Assembly: GCA_030447245.1 (NCBI GenBank)
Contig: JAUJPG010000001.1
Coordinates: 84,338 to 148,337, forward strand
From: Chloroflexota bacterium
Lineage (GTDB): Bacteria; Chloroflexota; UBA6077; JACCZL01
DNA length: 64,000 nucleotides
Direction: 5' to 3'
Within the stretch, counting starts at the first letter, position 1; the number at the start of each line of letters is the position of its first letter. A program made the position numbers and the translations under genes. The notes beneath the pieces were generated by a model. It was not told where the DNA came from, made no database searches, and saw only the letters and a list, made by a program, of their open reading frames with translations. Below are positions 54,223-63,364 of the stretch, piece after piece.

Positions 54223-54597
54223 GTGAACGTGGTTACGGACGCCACCCACCTGTTCCTCTCACCAGCGGGCCTCTCGGCCGCACTGGCGTGGAACTTCGCG
54301 GTCCTGGCTAGCATCCAGCTCACCGTCCGATTGATCCGAGCGTTTTCACTCCGGGCGACCGCGATTGGCGCAATTCTGCTGACCGGAGCAACGGTGCCCA
54401 TGACGCTCGTCTTCCACCTCGTCCTGGGTAATGGATTAGGCTGGCTTCCGGCGATGATGGTGGTGACGGGCGTGGTCGGCGGAGCGATAGCAGCACGCGT
54501 GCTTCGCTTCCGACGGCGGCGCAGCATGGTCGTCGCGGCCATAGGCACCGGGCTGTTGAGCGGCCCGTGGGCCGCCTTCCTGGTCCTACCACCATGA
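54223..54597 (+). CDS. Small polytopic membrane protein
   Basis: A 124-residue product from GTG 54223 with three or four hydrophobic segments (about 15-32, 43-62, 69-88, 100-120) and an arginine cluster RFRRRRS before the last one. No family was recognised. Its stop overlaps the ATG of a short ORF downstream (ATGA), suggesting coupling. Confidence 0.5.
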   Translation: MNVVTDATHLFLSPAGLSAALAWNFAVLASIQLTVRLIRAFSLRATAIGAILLTGATVPMTLVFHLVLGNGLGWLPAMMVVTGVVGGAIAARVLRFRRRRSMVVAAIGTGLLSGPWAAFLVLPP

Positions 54598-54767
54598 GCT
54601 ACGGCCTCCGCGAAGTTCCCGACTCATGGACGTTGACCGCGACTGTGCCACCGGGGAGCCCGGCGGACCTGCGCCTGCATGACTACGGGTTGACGGATGT
54701 ACGTTGGCACGCATCAAGCTGGCCCTCGAGAGTGCGCGCTCAGGGCTCCCGCACGGTAGCGGCGTGA
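54594..54767 (+). CDS. Short ORF coupled to the upstream membrane protein
   Basis: A 57-residue frame from ATG 54594 includes PDSWTLTATVPPGSPADLRLHDYGLTDV, similar to the beta-rich end of some membrane-bound M28-type peptidases. The catalytic part is absent, so it may be a fragment that was left when a larger gene was lost. The product may have no function. Confidence 0.35.
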   Translation: MSYGLREVPDSWTLTATVPPGSPADLRLHDYGLTDVRWHASSWPSRVRAQGSRTVAA

Positions 54768-54774
54768 CCGGCAC

Positions 54775-57276
54775 TCAGACGGCACCGGCGCCCGATCGCC
54801 AGCCTTGCGAACGATGAGCGCCCGGAGATCCCGTCGGAGCGTGGTGACACGTCGCCCGATTCGAAGCGTCTGATGACGCGTAGAGCACAGCAGCGGTCGT
54901 AGTCGTCACACATGGGGAGAGCGTCGACGCGTGGTGCTGGTCCGGTGCCACACAGTTGGGCAGGTTCAGGGCCGTAGGCGCGAACGCCCACGAAGCGTGA
55001 TGACCTCGCTGGTCGCGCGCCGCGCCAGACGGGCAGCTTTGGATGGTAGTCGACGTGTTGGCGCGGTGCCCGATCGGGCCATGGCTCACCGATCGGTGCG
55101 TACGGAGATGGTGCCGACTGCCGGCGGACTCGGCAACGATTCGTTGGTCTGTGCCCGCGTGCCGTCCGACGCGTGAGACGAGGCCCGCGGTGACAACGTA
55201 CTGACCAGCGGGCAGGTCGATCGGCAGGGTTAGCGATCCACGCTGGATGAGTAGGTCGCCGGCGCGCCACTGGCTGCTGGGGAGCCCACCCCGCGCCTGA
55301 TATGCGCGGGGTCGGCCAGAGGCATCAACGAGCTCCACGAACGGCTCGTCGTCCGACCCGGGACGGGGATCGTCACGCTCGACGAGCCAGTACGTGACGA
55401 TCGGGAGTGTCAAGCCGGGCTCGCCTCGCGGCGGCAGGTCGAGCCCGAGGAGGCGCGTCCCACCCTCGACCTGGAAGGTCGCGCGCAGTCGAGGTTCAGC
55501 GATCTGCTCCGGCGGGCGTGCCCTGACTGACCAGACTCGCGTTGCGCCGCTCGTACCGGGCAGTGGGATCTCGGCCAGCCGAGTGGCCGCGCGCGCCGCG
55601 CCTCGCGGCAGGTCTTGCTCGGGTATGGTGAGGAACAGCGCGTCTCGCGCGGTCGGGACGATTGAGAGCCCTTCCAGCGGAAAGCGGGGTTCGAGCTCGG
55701 GACCGAGCAAATAGTCGAGCGCTTTGCGGCGTCGATCCAGGTCGCGATTGGCCGCGTCCTGGATTCCGGTAACCGCCACGACATCGGGAGCCCGGTCCCG
55801 ACTCGCGGTCGCCGATCGCTCCAGCAGTGTCGCGCCAGCTACCGCCTTGGTGCGGTCGGCGACCGACTGCCAGTACCGCAGCGGCAACCCGTGGAGTTCT
55901 CCGAAGCCGGCCTGTTTGGCGCCGAGCTCCGCTCGGTTGAGCGTGACCTGCCACTCGGTCGGACTCACGGCTGTGACTGGGGCGGAGACGGCCGCCTCGA
56001 GCGCTCCGTAGAACGCGCCAACCGCGCCAACCTGGACCGCGCAGACGACGGCCAGGACGCTCGCCCCGGCGGTCCAGGCTCGCTTCGTATGTTCGACGCC
56101 GGTAGGGGGAGCTGCGTTGTCACGCTCACGAGTGGAAGGCTCGGGGCGACCGGGGGTGGCGAGCTCGGTGGTCAGGCGGAGGAGCGCTCGCAGACCTAGC
56201 GCGATCAGCAGGAACGGCGTGGGCAATAGCACGAGGACGTAGTGGATGTAGACGGCCGAGCTCTGCCAGCTCATCGCGCCCAGCGGGGATAGAAACCAGA
56301 TGAGTAAGAGCGCGTGCGCCTCCCAACCTGGTCCCTGGCGCAGCACGGCTCGCACAGAGTCGACAATACCAACTAAGAGTAGCAGGCCAAGCAGCGCCGA
56401 GATCGCCAGCAGCGGCATTCCGAGTGCTTCCAGCGCCGGAGTCCGGAAACCGAGCTTGGCGTCTAGGTGGGCGCCCCCAATAAGCCAGAGCGTGAGTACC
56501 GACGCGCTCGGGTCCGGCAGCAAGGTGAATCCGCGATTGCCGCGCGCCAGAGCATCAGCGATCTCCTCTGAACGGCTCCAGAGATGCAGCGCAAAGGGCG
56601 CGACGATGATCGCGGCCATCCCCGCCCCGAGCGACAGTTCGCGCCCAAACCAGCGACGTGCGAACAGAACCAAAGTCAGCAGCACCGGCGGGCCGTAAAG
56701 TATGGCGAGGAGGTGCGTCTGGGTCTGGGCCGCGCCAACGAGGAAAAATGGAACGATCCAGCGACGGTCCCGCCGACCGCACACCATCAGCGCCGCCATT
56801 AGCATCAGGGCGGTCAGCAGCGGCTGCGTGATCACCCATGGCTGGCGACCGAAGAGGACCGCCCATGGGTTCACCGCGTACAGCATACCGGAGGCGAGAG
56901 CTACCCCCGGCCCGAAGACACGTCTCGCAGCGGCGTACGCCACCGCGACGGCGGCGACATTCGCCAGAGCGACGAGTTCTACTCGAGCCACCGCCGGACG
57001 CTCGAACGCCTCGGCCAGTGCGAAAAAGTACAACAGACCGGCGGGATCCGGAATCCACCAGGACGTGATCTCGGACTCAACTGGCCGTGCTCCGTACCAG
57101 ATGGGTCGTGCGCGCGCCGCTTCGAGCGCTTCGTCGTGCCCGAAGGGGGTGAGGTCGGGCGCCGGTAGGCGCAGCACGGCCGAGACGACAAGGACCAGGG
57201 TGGCCGGAAGCACCCATCCGCGGCTCCAGCGCGCCGCGATCGGCGACCACAACCGAGGCTCACGGCGGGACGGCAA
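54775..57276 (-). CDS. Large polytopic membrane protein, GT39/ArnT-like glycosyltransferase
   Basis: An 833-residue frame. The first 350 residues carry about 10 hydrophobic segments. The outer loop after the first helix has PFGHDEALEAARARPIWYG, which fits the acidic catalytic site of GT-C/GT39 proteins. Residues about 400-700 form a soluble outer region with beta-rich segments. After about residue 725 (RIVAESAGSRHHLRTHRS) the composition changes to Ser/His/Thr-rich text unlike protein, so the true gene may end earlier or be frame-shifted near 55100. The donor is unknown. Confidence 0.65.
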   Translation of the reverse strand: MPSRREPRLWSPIAARWSRGWVLPATLVLVVSAVLRLPAPDLTPFGHDEALEAARARPIWYGARPVESEITSWWIPDPAGLLYFFALAEAFERPAVARVELVALANVAAVAVAYAAARRVFGPGVALASGMLYAVNPWAVLFGRQPWVITQPLLTALMLMAALMVCGRRDRRWIVPFFLVGAAQTQTHLLAILYGPPVLLTLVLFARRWFGRELSLGAGMAAIIVAPFALHLWSRSEEIADALARGNRGFTLLPDPSASVLTLWLIGGAHLDAKLGFRTPALEALGMPLLAISALLGLLLLVGIVDSVRAVLRQGPGWEAHALLLIWFLSPLGAMSWQSSAVYIHYVLVLLPTPFLLIALGLRALLRLTTELATPGRPEPSTRERDNAAPPTGVEHTKRAWTAGASVLAVVCAVQVGAVGAFYGALEAAVSAPVTAVSPTEWQVTLNRAELGAKQAGFGELHGLPLRYWQSVADRTKAVAGATLLERSATASRDRAPDVVAVTGIQDAANRDLDRRRKALDYLLGPELEPRFPLEGLSIVPTARDALFLTIPEQDLPRGAARAATRLAEIPLPGTSGATRVWSVRARPPEQIAEPRLRATFQVEGGTRLLGLDLPPRGEPGLTLPIVTYWLVERDDPRPGSDDEPFVELVDASGRPRAYQARGGLPSSQWRAGDLLIQRGSLTLPIDLPAGQYVVTAGLVSRVGRHAGTDQRIVAESAGSRHHLRTHRSVSHGPIGHRANTSTTIQSCPSGAARDQRGHHASWAFAPTALNLPNCVAPDQHHASTLSPCVTTTTAAVLYASSDASNRATCHHAPTGSPGAHRSQGWRSGAGAV

Positions 57277-57458
57277 GGCGATTTGCAGGACGCCCTCTCG
57301 TCGGCGGAATCACAGAACGAATCGACGGCGCTGCCGAGAGAGCGGGCCGCTGCCGCCGCGACGCTCGCGGGCACGGCTGGGGCTCGTTCCGCGGCCGGAT
57401 TATACGCCAATCATCTTCGACGGGCGGGACGTGCCACGAGCCACAAATCGCGCCTGCC

Positions 57459-58406
57459 CTAGCGGACGGCGCTGGCGATCGGGCTACCTGTGGCGTGCTG
57501 TCGCTCTACGCTGACCAGGAAATCCACCGCGCCGCGACGCATGCTCTCGGTGACCTCGTGGACAGCCTCTGGGAACAGGGCGTACTGGGCCTGCGCACCG
57601 AAGCTCTTGAGTGCCCCGACGAAGCTCTGAGCCCGCTCGACCCGATTGTTCCCGAGGTACTGATCCCACTGGCGCGGGACATCTTCGACCTTGGTATCGC
57701 GGCCACCGACCGCGACCCAGTACTTCACCTTCTGAGCCGCCTCGGAGTTGAAAGACCGGCCGCAGATCGCGTCGACGTCCTGGATTCCGAACGGGTACTT
57801 CAACGCCGCCACGGCGCCCTGCCGTACGACGCTGCTGAGAGGAAGGGTGTACGACCCGGCCGACATGCCCGCAACTCCGAGCGTTGCCTCGGGGTACATG
57901 AATGAGAAACGGTGAGCCTCCTGACTGCCGCGGGAGAAGCCGAACAAGAGAACTTCTGGCTGGAACTGGATCCCGTACCGGGCAGGCAGCGTATCGAGCA
58001 ACGCCTTAAGTCTCGGCAAGTTCTCGCCGTCCTTGCGGACCATAGACGGGTCACGATAGTCGCGGTAGGCGATGGTGGGCGCAAGTACAGCCCAGCCATG
58101 CTCCTCGGCCCGCGGGAGCAGTGGCCTGACGAAATCTTCGCCGGTGTCACCCATTCCGTGTAGCGCCACCAGGACCCGCAGCGGCTGGCGCGATTGCCAA
58201 TTTGAGGGTAAGTGCAGGTCGTAGTCGGCGAGCGGCTCTCGGCTGAGCGAGTATGCCCGGTCGGGCGCGCGAAGCAACAGCCTCGTAGTGCTCGCCTTCT
58301 GCTGGGACGTAACCTGCGCATGGTGCTCGACGGCGCTGGGTGCCCACGCGGGCGCGCCACTCAACACGACCAGAGCGATGAGCAAGACGATCGGCCGGTT
58401 CCGCAC
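57459..58406 (-). CDS. Exported alpha/beta hydrolase (esterase-like)
   Basis: A 315-residue protein with an N-terminal signal peptide (about 1-22, IVLLIALVVLSGAPAWA). The hydrolase core shows RVLVALHGMGDTGEDF (oxyanion loop), the nucleophile motif VLLFGFSRGSQEAHRF (Ser in G-F-S-R-G), a likely acid in AVGGRDTKVED, and a histidine in FPEAVHEVTE. This fits PHB-depolymerase/feruloyl-esterase-like enzymes. The gene starts 88 bases from an inverted repeat that separates it from a second exported esterase. Confidence 0.8.
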   Translation of the reverse strand: MRNRPIVLLIALVVLSGAPAWAPSAVEHHAQVTSQQKASTTRLLLRAPDRAYSLSREPLADYDLHLPSNWQSRQPLRVLVALHGMGDTGEDFVRPLLPRAEEHGWAVLAPTIAYRDYRDPSMVRKDGENLPRLKALLDTLPARYGIQFQPEVLLFGFSRGSQEAHRFSFMYPEATLGVAGMSAGSYTLPLSSVVRQGAVAALKYPFGIQDVDAICGRSFNSEAAQKVKYWVAVGGRDTKVEDVPRQWDQYLGNNRVERAQSFVGALKSFGAQAQYALFPEAVHEVTESMRRGAVDFLVSVERQHATGSPIASAVR

Positions 58407-58494
58407 ACGCCCCCCAGGACGGTTGTCAGGACCGAAGCTCGCGCCCGCCCTTGCGATCGCGGCTCGGTCAGTATAAGCGTGCAGTAGGTCGATT

Positions 58495-58526
58495 GTAAAG
58501 ACTCTTAAACATTGAAGAGTCTTTAC
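58495..58526. repeat. Perfect 12-bp inverted repeat between two esterase genes
   Basis: GTAAAGACTCTT and AAGAGTCTTTAC are separated by the 8-base loop AAACATTG. It stands out because it is AT-rich in a GC-rich setting. It lies 89 bases upstream of the 57459-58406 gene and 134 bases after the end of the gene at 58660. There is no T-run, so an operator is as likely as a terminator. Confidence 0.65.
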
Positions 58527-58659
58527 GAACTCTCATGAGCGGGACGCCCCAGATGGTCGATAGCCGCACAACGAGCAGAGCATTGTCGCGGCCGGCGGTA
58601 CGACATCCGCGAGCAGAGTCAGCGTCTTTCGAGCTCGCCGCTCGCGACTCTCTGATTGC

Positions 58660-59685
58660 TCAGGGACCGGCGAGCGCCTCGCTGTAGAAGGTCAAATAGA
58701 GCTCGACGTTCCCGATCCAGTAGTCGGCGTCGTGCTCTCCGGGCAGGGGCAAGAACTCGTGCGCGATTCCACGGGCTTCAAGCGCGTGGTGGATCGCTCG
58801 GGCATTCCATTGCCACGGGTCCGCGTCGCCGATGTCGATCCAGAGTCGCGCCTTGCTCGCGCCCGGCGCGTCTTGCGCCAGCCAAAAGGGATTGTGAGCT
58901 CGAAAGAAGGCCTCGGTGCCGTACACGTCGGCGGGAACGTGCTCGAACAGCAGTCGGCTCGAAGGCGAATGCGCGGCGGCGACGCCGAAAACCTCCGGGA
59001 AGCGCATCGCGAGCTGGAGGGCGCCATCGCCGCCCATTGAGAGGCCGGCGATTCCCCGACTAGCGGGATCAGCCAGCGTGCGGTGGCGGGCGTCGACTTC
59101 CGACACGAGGTCCACTACGAGGTAATCCGACCAGCGGATCCCCCACGTCTGGTTGTTGACGTAGTAGCTTGCGTCCGCGTTCGCGAACACGATCACCATC
59201 GGCTGAATCGACCCGGCCGCCACCAGGCGGTCGGCGGCCTCCGGCATGCCGATGCTCGGCCACTCGGAGCTGTCGCCCGCTACGCCGTGCAGCATGTAGA
59301 CGGAGGGGTACCTGACTGATGTCGCGTCGTAGCCCGGCGGCAAGTAGACCAGGTAGCTTATGGCTCGGCCCAGTGCAGGCGAAAGGAAGGTGTGCTCCTC
59401 GACGCGGCTCCCGGCCTGCAGCAGGTTGGGCGTCGCAGCCGGCTCAAGGGGTCCCCGCGCGATTGTGGACTCCACGTCGCTTGCCTCACCCGAGGCCGCG
59501 GCCACAGCGGTCACGCTTGGCGTTGACTCAAGCGCGTTATTCCGCCCGGCTCCAGCCTTGGACCCGGCTGCTGCTCCGACCGGAGTCGGGTCTGTCGCGT
59601 GGGTGGGCGCGCCGCTACAGGCCGAGGTCAGCGATAGCCCCAGTATCACTCCCAGCGCCAGGTGGACCACCCACCGCGTCGACAT
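58660..59685 (-). CDS. Esterase D/PHB-depolymerase-like lipoprotein
   Basis: A 341-residue lipoprotein. The signal peptide has the lipobox LTSAC, giving an acylated cysteine, then a Thr/Ala-rich linker (about 25-90). The hydrolase core follows: VYLPPGYDATSVRYPSVYMLHG, GIAGLSMGGDGALQLAMRFPEVFG with nucleophile Ser in G-L-S-M-G, IDIGDADPWQW with the acid, and LPGEHDADYW with the histidine. The last two motifs are typical of esterase D-like enzymes. ATG 59685 starts the signal peptide. It would act on the outer face of the membrane. Confidence 0.83.
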   Translation of the reverse strand: MSTRWVVHLALGVILGLSLTSACSGAPTHATDPTPVGAAAGSKAGAGRNNALESTPSVTAVAAASGEASDVESTIARGPLEPAATPNLLQAGSRVEEHTFLSPALGRAISYLVYLPPGYDATSVRYPSVYMLHGVAGDSSEWPSIGMPEAADRLVAAGSIQPMVIVFANADASYYVNNQTWGIRWSDYLVVDLVSEVDARHRTLADPASRGIAGLSMGGDGALQLAMRFPEVFGVAAAHSPSSRLLFEHVPADVYGTEAFFRAHNPFWLAQDAPGASKARLWIDIGDADPWQWNARAIHHALEARGIAHEFLPLPGEHDADYWIGNVELYLTFYSEALAGP

Positions 59686-60450
59686 CGCCGGCTCACTCTT
59701 CACCCGGCCGCGCATTCCAGCTGTGCGACGTCGTCCGCGCGCTCCCGAGGAAATTCCAAGTCGATCCGACCCACCTCGCCACCGGCCGCGGCCCGCTGGC
59801 AGAAGCGGGCGCCGTGCTCGCGCGGAAGCGCCAACAACGCAAAGCGGCACGCGATTACGGTCGGGCGGAGGTTGAGCTGGTCGCGGAAGAGCCGTGGCAG
59901 CCGCCCATTCCGTCGCCAAGTCGGCTGGCGCTGCGCCGTGCCGGCTCGCAGCCCGAGCGCAGCGGCTACCTTGCCCACAAGCTGTTTGGTCGTGCAATGC
60001 GCAAGGTCAAACACCTCTAGCAGCCGACCGCCGAGCGAGTTGGCGCGGACCTGGCAGATCCCGTCGAGTCGGCTGATCAACCTTCGGCGGAGCCTTGGCG
60101 TTCCGAACGTCGCGCCAAGCCGTCAACGGGCATCAGGACCCCATGGCGAACCGGAGCGGGCGGCACCTGCAGCCTCCCGACCCGCGCATTGACGGCCGCC
60201 AAGGATCCTCATTCAAGGGAATCCAGCCGGGCGCGCGCCGTACCGGTGCTCGCGCCGGAACTGGTGACCACGAGGATAGCGGACAGCCCGGAACCGGGGT
60301 TCGCCAACGGGTGGATCGCGTGGAGCGCGCCAGGGTCGCTCAGAACTCTAACCGTACGCTTACCCGCGCTCAAGGCCCGCCGACCTGGCATTAGTGTGGC
60401 GTGCATACACTCGAGGAGATGGAGCCCGCACACAGGGCCGCAGTTGGGCA
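59686..60450. other. Region without an identified gene, left of the IS3 element
   Basis: This 765-base stretch has open frames on both strands. The longest on the minus strand (59700-60080) encodes 126 residues (LLEVFDLAHCTTKQLVGKVAAALGL and others), and a plus-strand frame at 60189 gives VPVLAPELVTTRIADSPEP. None matches a family that I know, and neither has a good ribosome site. They may be remnants of a gene broken by the IS3 insertion. Confidence 0.35.
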
Positions 60451-60481
60451 TGGAGATGACCCGTTTCGGTGGAGAGTCTGA

Positions 60482-61352
60482 TCAGGCGGCGACCGCCTGG
60501 AGATGGTAGCGCGCTTCGAACTCGGCTGGAGAGAGATAGCCGAGGGTGGAATGTCGACGATGACGATTGTAGAAGACCTCGATGTACTCGAAGATGGCCG
60601 TCCTGGCCTGCTGTCGGGTCGCCCAGGTCTGGCGATGGAGCAGCTCGGTCTTGAGAGTGGCGAAGAAGCTCTCAGCGACGGCATTGTCCCAGCACGTCCC
60701 CGGCCGGCCGACGCTCTGCTGGAGGCGGTGCTCGGCCAGCCGGCCAGCGTAGGCCCCGGGCCAGGTACTGGGTGCCGCGGTCGGAATGGTGGATCAGGCC
60801 GGGGCAGCAGGACGGCGTCGGCCAGCGCCATGGTGAGGGCGTCCAGCGCCAGCTCGGTGCGCAGGTGATCGGCCAGCGCCCAGCCGACCACCCGGGCGGG
60901 AGCCGGCGTCGAGGATGGCCGCCAGGTACAGCCAGCCCTGGTCGGTCCGAACATCGGTGATGTCCGCGACCCAGAGCCGGGTCCACGTCGCTCGAGCGAA
61001 AGCGCCGCTGCACCAGGTCAGCGGCTTGGGTCGTCGGGTCGGAGATCGTCGTGCGGCGGACCCCGCGGCCGACAGCCGACCAGCCCCGGCCTCGCATCAA
61101 CCGCGCAACCCGCGCGCGCGGCAGCCGTCCCCTGAACCCGCAGCTCGGCGTGGACGCGTGGTGCCCCGTAGACGCCGCGGCTGCGCCCGTGCACCGCCCG
61201 GATCCGGGCGGTCAGCGCCGCGTTGGCCACGCGCGCGTGCCGACGGCTGCCGCGTGCTCCAGGCATAAAATCCGCTCGGCGAGACCCCGAGCACGCGACA
61301 CAGCGGACGACCGATACCGCCTGCTCCACCGCGATGAACCGGGGAATCTCAT
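60482..61352 (-). pseudogene. IS3-family transposase OrfB, frameshifted
   Basis: Segments in several frames recover the DDE core: [32 protein letters not shown] with the first aspartate, LIHHSDRGTQYLA with the second, and an end of LGYLSPAEFEARYHLQAVAA before the stop. An HTH region precedes (VVRCVACSG, GVSPSGFYAWS). At least four frame changes are needed from ATG 61352. Inactive as read. Confidence 0.85.
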
Positions 61353-61637
61353 CGGGTCGTCTCCTTGGCGAAGAAGGCCGCCGCTTTTACCAGGATCTCC
61401 CGCTCCTGCCGCGGCACCAGGTTCTCGACGTAGCCGCGCCAGTTCCTCCCGCTCCGCCGTCGTCAACCCCGACCGCTGCCCGGCATCCACCTCCGCCTGC
61501 TGGACCCAGCGGCGGACCGCCGTCTCGGTCAGGTCCAGGTCGGCAGACTTGCCCGAGGCTCTTGCCCGACGACCGGATCAGCGCGACCGTCTCCCCTTGA
61601 ACTCCGCCGTGAACATCCGTCTCGCTCGTTGCGCCAT
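61349..61637 (-). pseudogene. IS3-family transposase OrfA, frameshifted
   Basis: A helix-turn-helix protein of about 95 residues read as MFTAEFK, ETVALIRSSGKSLGQ, DLTETAVRRWVQQAEVD, LTTAEREELARLR and REILVKAAAFFAKETTR. Frame changes occur near 61605, 61560 and 61440. The ATG at 61637 precedes MFTAEFK, and the stop overlaps the OrfB ATG, where IS3 elements normally make a fusion by programmed shift. Confidence 0.8.
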
Positions 61638-61709
61638 GTGGACTCCTGCGAGGGTCATGCTGCCCTCCTCATTGTCGGTGTCCACCAAATCGGGTCAAGT
61701 CCAGCAAAG

Positions 61710-62340
61710 GTGAGGGATGTCTTGACTCGATTTCGAGCGGTGCTCTCCCAGCGAGAAGCGGCTGACCCGGTGTCTGGCCTGGCGCGAGCTATCTCGGTAG
61801 TCTGCTGTCCGCCGGCGCTCGCGGCCCCGGCGGCACTGCTTGCCGGCCTCCGGGCGGAAGCATTACCGGCGCGCTGGACGGGCATCGTCACTCTCCTTGC
61901 CGCGACCGCCGTTTTCCCGAGCGCGTTCATCTGCGTGGCTCGAGTTGTCGGACTCGTGCAGGGCTTGGACCTGCGACGTCGCTCAGAGCGGCTGCTGCCA
62001 TCGGTCTTCGCGGTCGTGAGTTCGGCGGCGGCCTACCCCCTCCTGAGAACGCTGGACGCGCCCGAGGTCTTGCGAGCACCCGGGGCGGCCGTCGGCGTGC
62101 AAGTGGCCGTCCTGTCACTGATCACGCTGCGCTGGAAGATCAGCTGCCACACGGCCGCCGCGCGCGGGCTGCTCGCGGTCACGTGGACCGGAGATGTGGC
62201 GTTCCTGACCGGTCCCGTCGTTGGCCTCGTGCTGTTGGTGGTCTGCGCGCGCGTGCACCCCGGGGCGTCACACACCGTGGCAAATGATCGCCGGGTCGCT
62301 GACCGCTGCGGTGACCGCGGCACTGACCTGGCCCGCGTGA
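61710..62340 (+). pseudogene. PAP2-like membrane phosphatase relative, one frameshift
   Basis: A membrane protein of about 209 residues with several hydrophobic segments. Near the end, LRWKISCHTAAARGLL, TGPVVGLVLLVVCARVHPGASHTVA resembles the PAP2 pattern in which two histidines act with an arginine (K/R-x-x-x-H, then ARV...SHT). After SHTVA the frame shifts at about 62282 and continues MIAGSLTAAVTAALTW to a stop at 62340. GTG 61710 is a possible start only 7 bases after the IS3 end, so the true start may have been lost. Confidence 0.6.
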
Positions 62341-62356
62341 ACGCAGGGTACGCGGG

Positions 62357-63061
62357 GTGATGATGGCGCCTCAACGAGTCAGTGTGATCGTGCCGGCCAA
62401 GAGCGAGCGGCGCAATCTTCCGCGCCTGCTGGCCTCACTGCCGCCAGTGGTGGAGTTGATCGTCTGCGACGCCAGCGATGACGGGACACGCGAGCTTGCG
62501 CTGCACATTCGGCCCGAGCGAACGCGGGTTCTGGCAGCGCAGGGCTCCATTGCGGCGACGCGGCAACTCCGTGCCGAAGCCAGTCGCGGCGACCTGCTCG
62601 TCTTCACGGACGCCGACGTGGCATTCGCAGATGGCTACTTCGCCCGACCCGCCGCCATCACCACGTGGGACGGGATCAGCGGGGCCAAACTCTCGACGGG
62701 CGAGTTCGCCAGGTACTACGAAGCGGTGCGCAAGTGCCAGCAGGTCACCTATTCACTCCTGGGAGTCGCCGCCGCGTCCGAGTCAAACATGGTGATGACG
62801 CGAGCGCCGTTCCGTGACCTCGGAGGGTTCCACCCGGAGCTCGGGTGTAATGAGGACACGGAGCTGTTCCTCAGAGCGAGCCGCCGGTGTTGGCACCGCG
62901 CTCGTTTCGATCCCGAGCTGGTCGTGTGGGCGCACGTCCACCGTCGCCTGCGCCGTGGTGTCGGTCGCAAGTCGGCCCACGCGCTGGTGCGCACTACGTT
63001 GTTGTACGCGCTTTGCTGTACCACCGGTATGGGCGCGGCGACCGGGGACCTAACCGGCTAA
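62357..63061 (+). CDS. GT2-family glycosyltransferase
   Basis: A 234-residue GT-A fold enzyme. It begins RVSVIVPAKSERRNLPRLLASLP, then ELIVCDASDDGT and the DXD-like metal site VFTDADVAF, with GGFHPELGCNEDTELFLRA as the acceptor-side ED motif of GT2 enzymes. A hydrophobic end (LVRTTLLYALCCTTGMG) may tether it to the membrane. GTG 62357 or an ATG three or six bases on starts it. It follows the PAP2-like gene by 17 bases, a pairing that fits polyprenyl-phosphate sugar chemistry. Confidence 0.83.
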   Translation: MMMAPQRVSVIVPAKSERRNLPRLLASLPPVVELIVCDASDDGTRELALHIRPERTRVLAAQGSIAATRQLRAEASRGDLLVFTDADVAFADGYFARPAAITTWDGISGAKLSTGEFARYYEAVRKCQQVTYSLLGVAAASESNMVMTRAPFRDLGGFHPELGCNEDTELFLRASRRCWHRARFDPELVVWAHVHRRLRRGVGRKSAHALVRTTLLYALCCTTGMGAATGDLTG

Positions 63062-63088
63062 CTGGCGGGGCACAGTGGGAGGACGATC

Positions 63089-63316
63089 TTGGGCGCGATG
63101 AACGATAGGGTGCGCGCCGGGGTCGAGCGCCAAAGCTTCGTGGCCCTGTTCCTGCTCTCGGCCATTCCCAATCCACGTTTCGACGCAGCCGGCGTTGCGG
63201 CTGGCTCGTTGGGGTACTCGCTCGTCCGTTACTGGGTAGCCGTCGTGTTGGGCAAGACGATCATTTATCCGGCCATCGCGAGCCCCGGGGGCGCACTTGC
63301 TCCCTGGCTCCGCTAG
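63089..63316 (+). CDS. Short VTT/DedA-like fragment
   Basis: A 75-residue frame from TTG 63089 (or ATG 63098) containing FVALFLLSAIPNPRFDAAGVAAGSLGYSLVRYWVAVVLGKTIIY. This matches the reentrant-loop region of DedA/VTT membrane proteins (PNP-x-FDxAG...GK). The family normally has about 180-200 residues, so this is probably a truncated copy. It starts 28 bases after the GT2 stop. Confidence 0.55.
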   Translation: MGAMNDRVRAGVERQSFVALFLLSAIPNPRFDAAGVAAGSLGYSLVRYWVAVVLGKTIIYPAIASPGGALAPWLR

Positions 63317-63364
63317 GTGGATCCGCCGGCCACTGGGGGCGGGCGAGGTTGGATCGCTTAGGCG

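Larger units (their letters stand above)
60451..61703 (-). mobile_element. IS3-family insertion sequence (1253 bp) with 3-bp target duplication
   Basis: The ends are imperfect inverted repeats: TGGAGATGACCCGTTTCGG on the left and TGGACTTGACCCGATTTGG (as the reverse complement) on the right. GCA flanks the element on both sides (60448-60450 and 61704-61706), the 3-base duplication usual for IS3. It carries orfA and orfB on the minus strand, with an ATGA overlap. Both ORFs are frameshifted. Confidence 0.85.

Noticed and set aside
59700-60080. 126-aa minus-strand ORF next to the lipoprotein gene
   Set aside because: No ribosome site, no family signal and a plus-strand frame of equal quality; left as unassigned.
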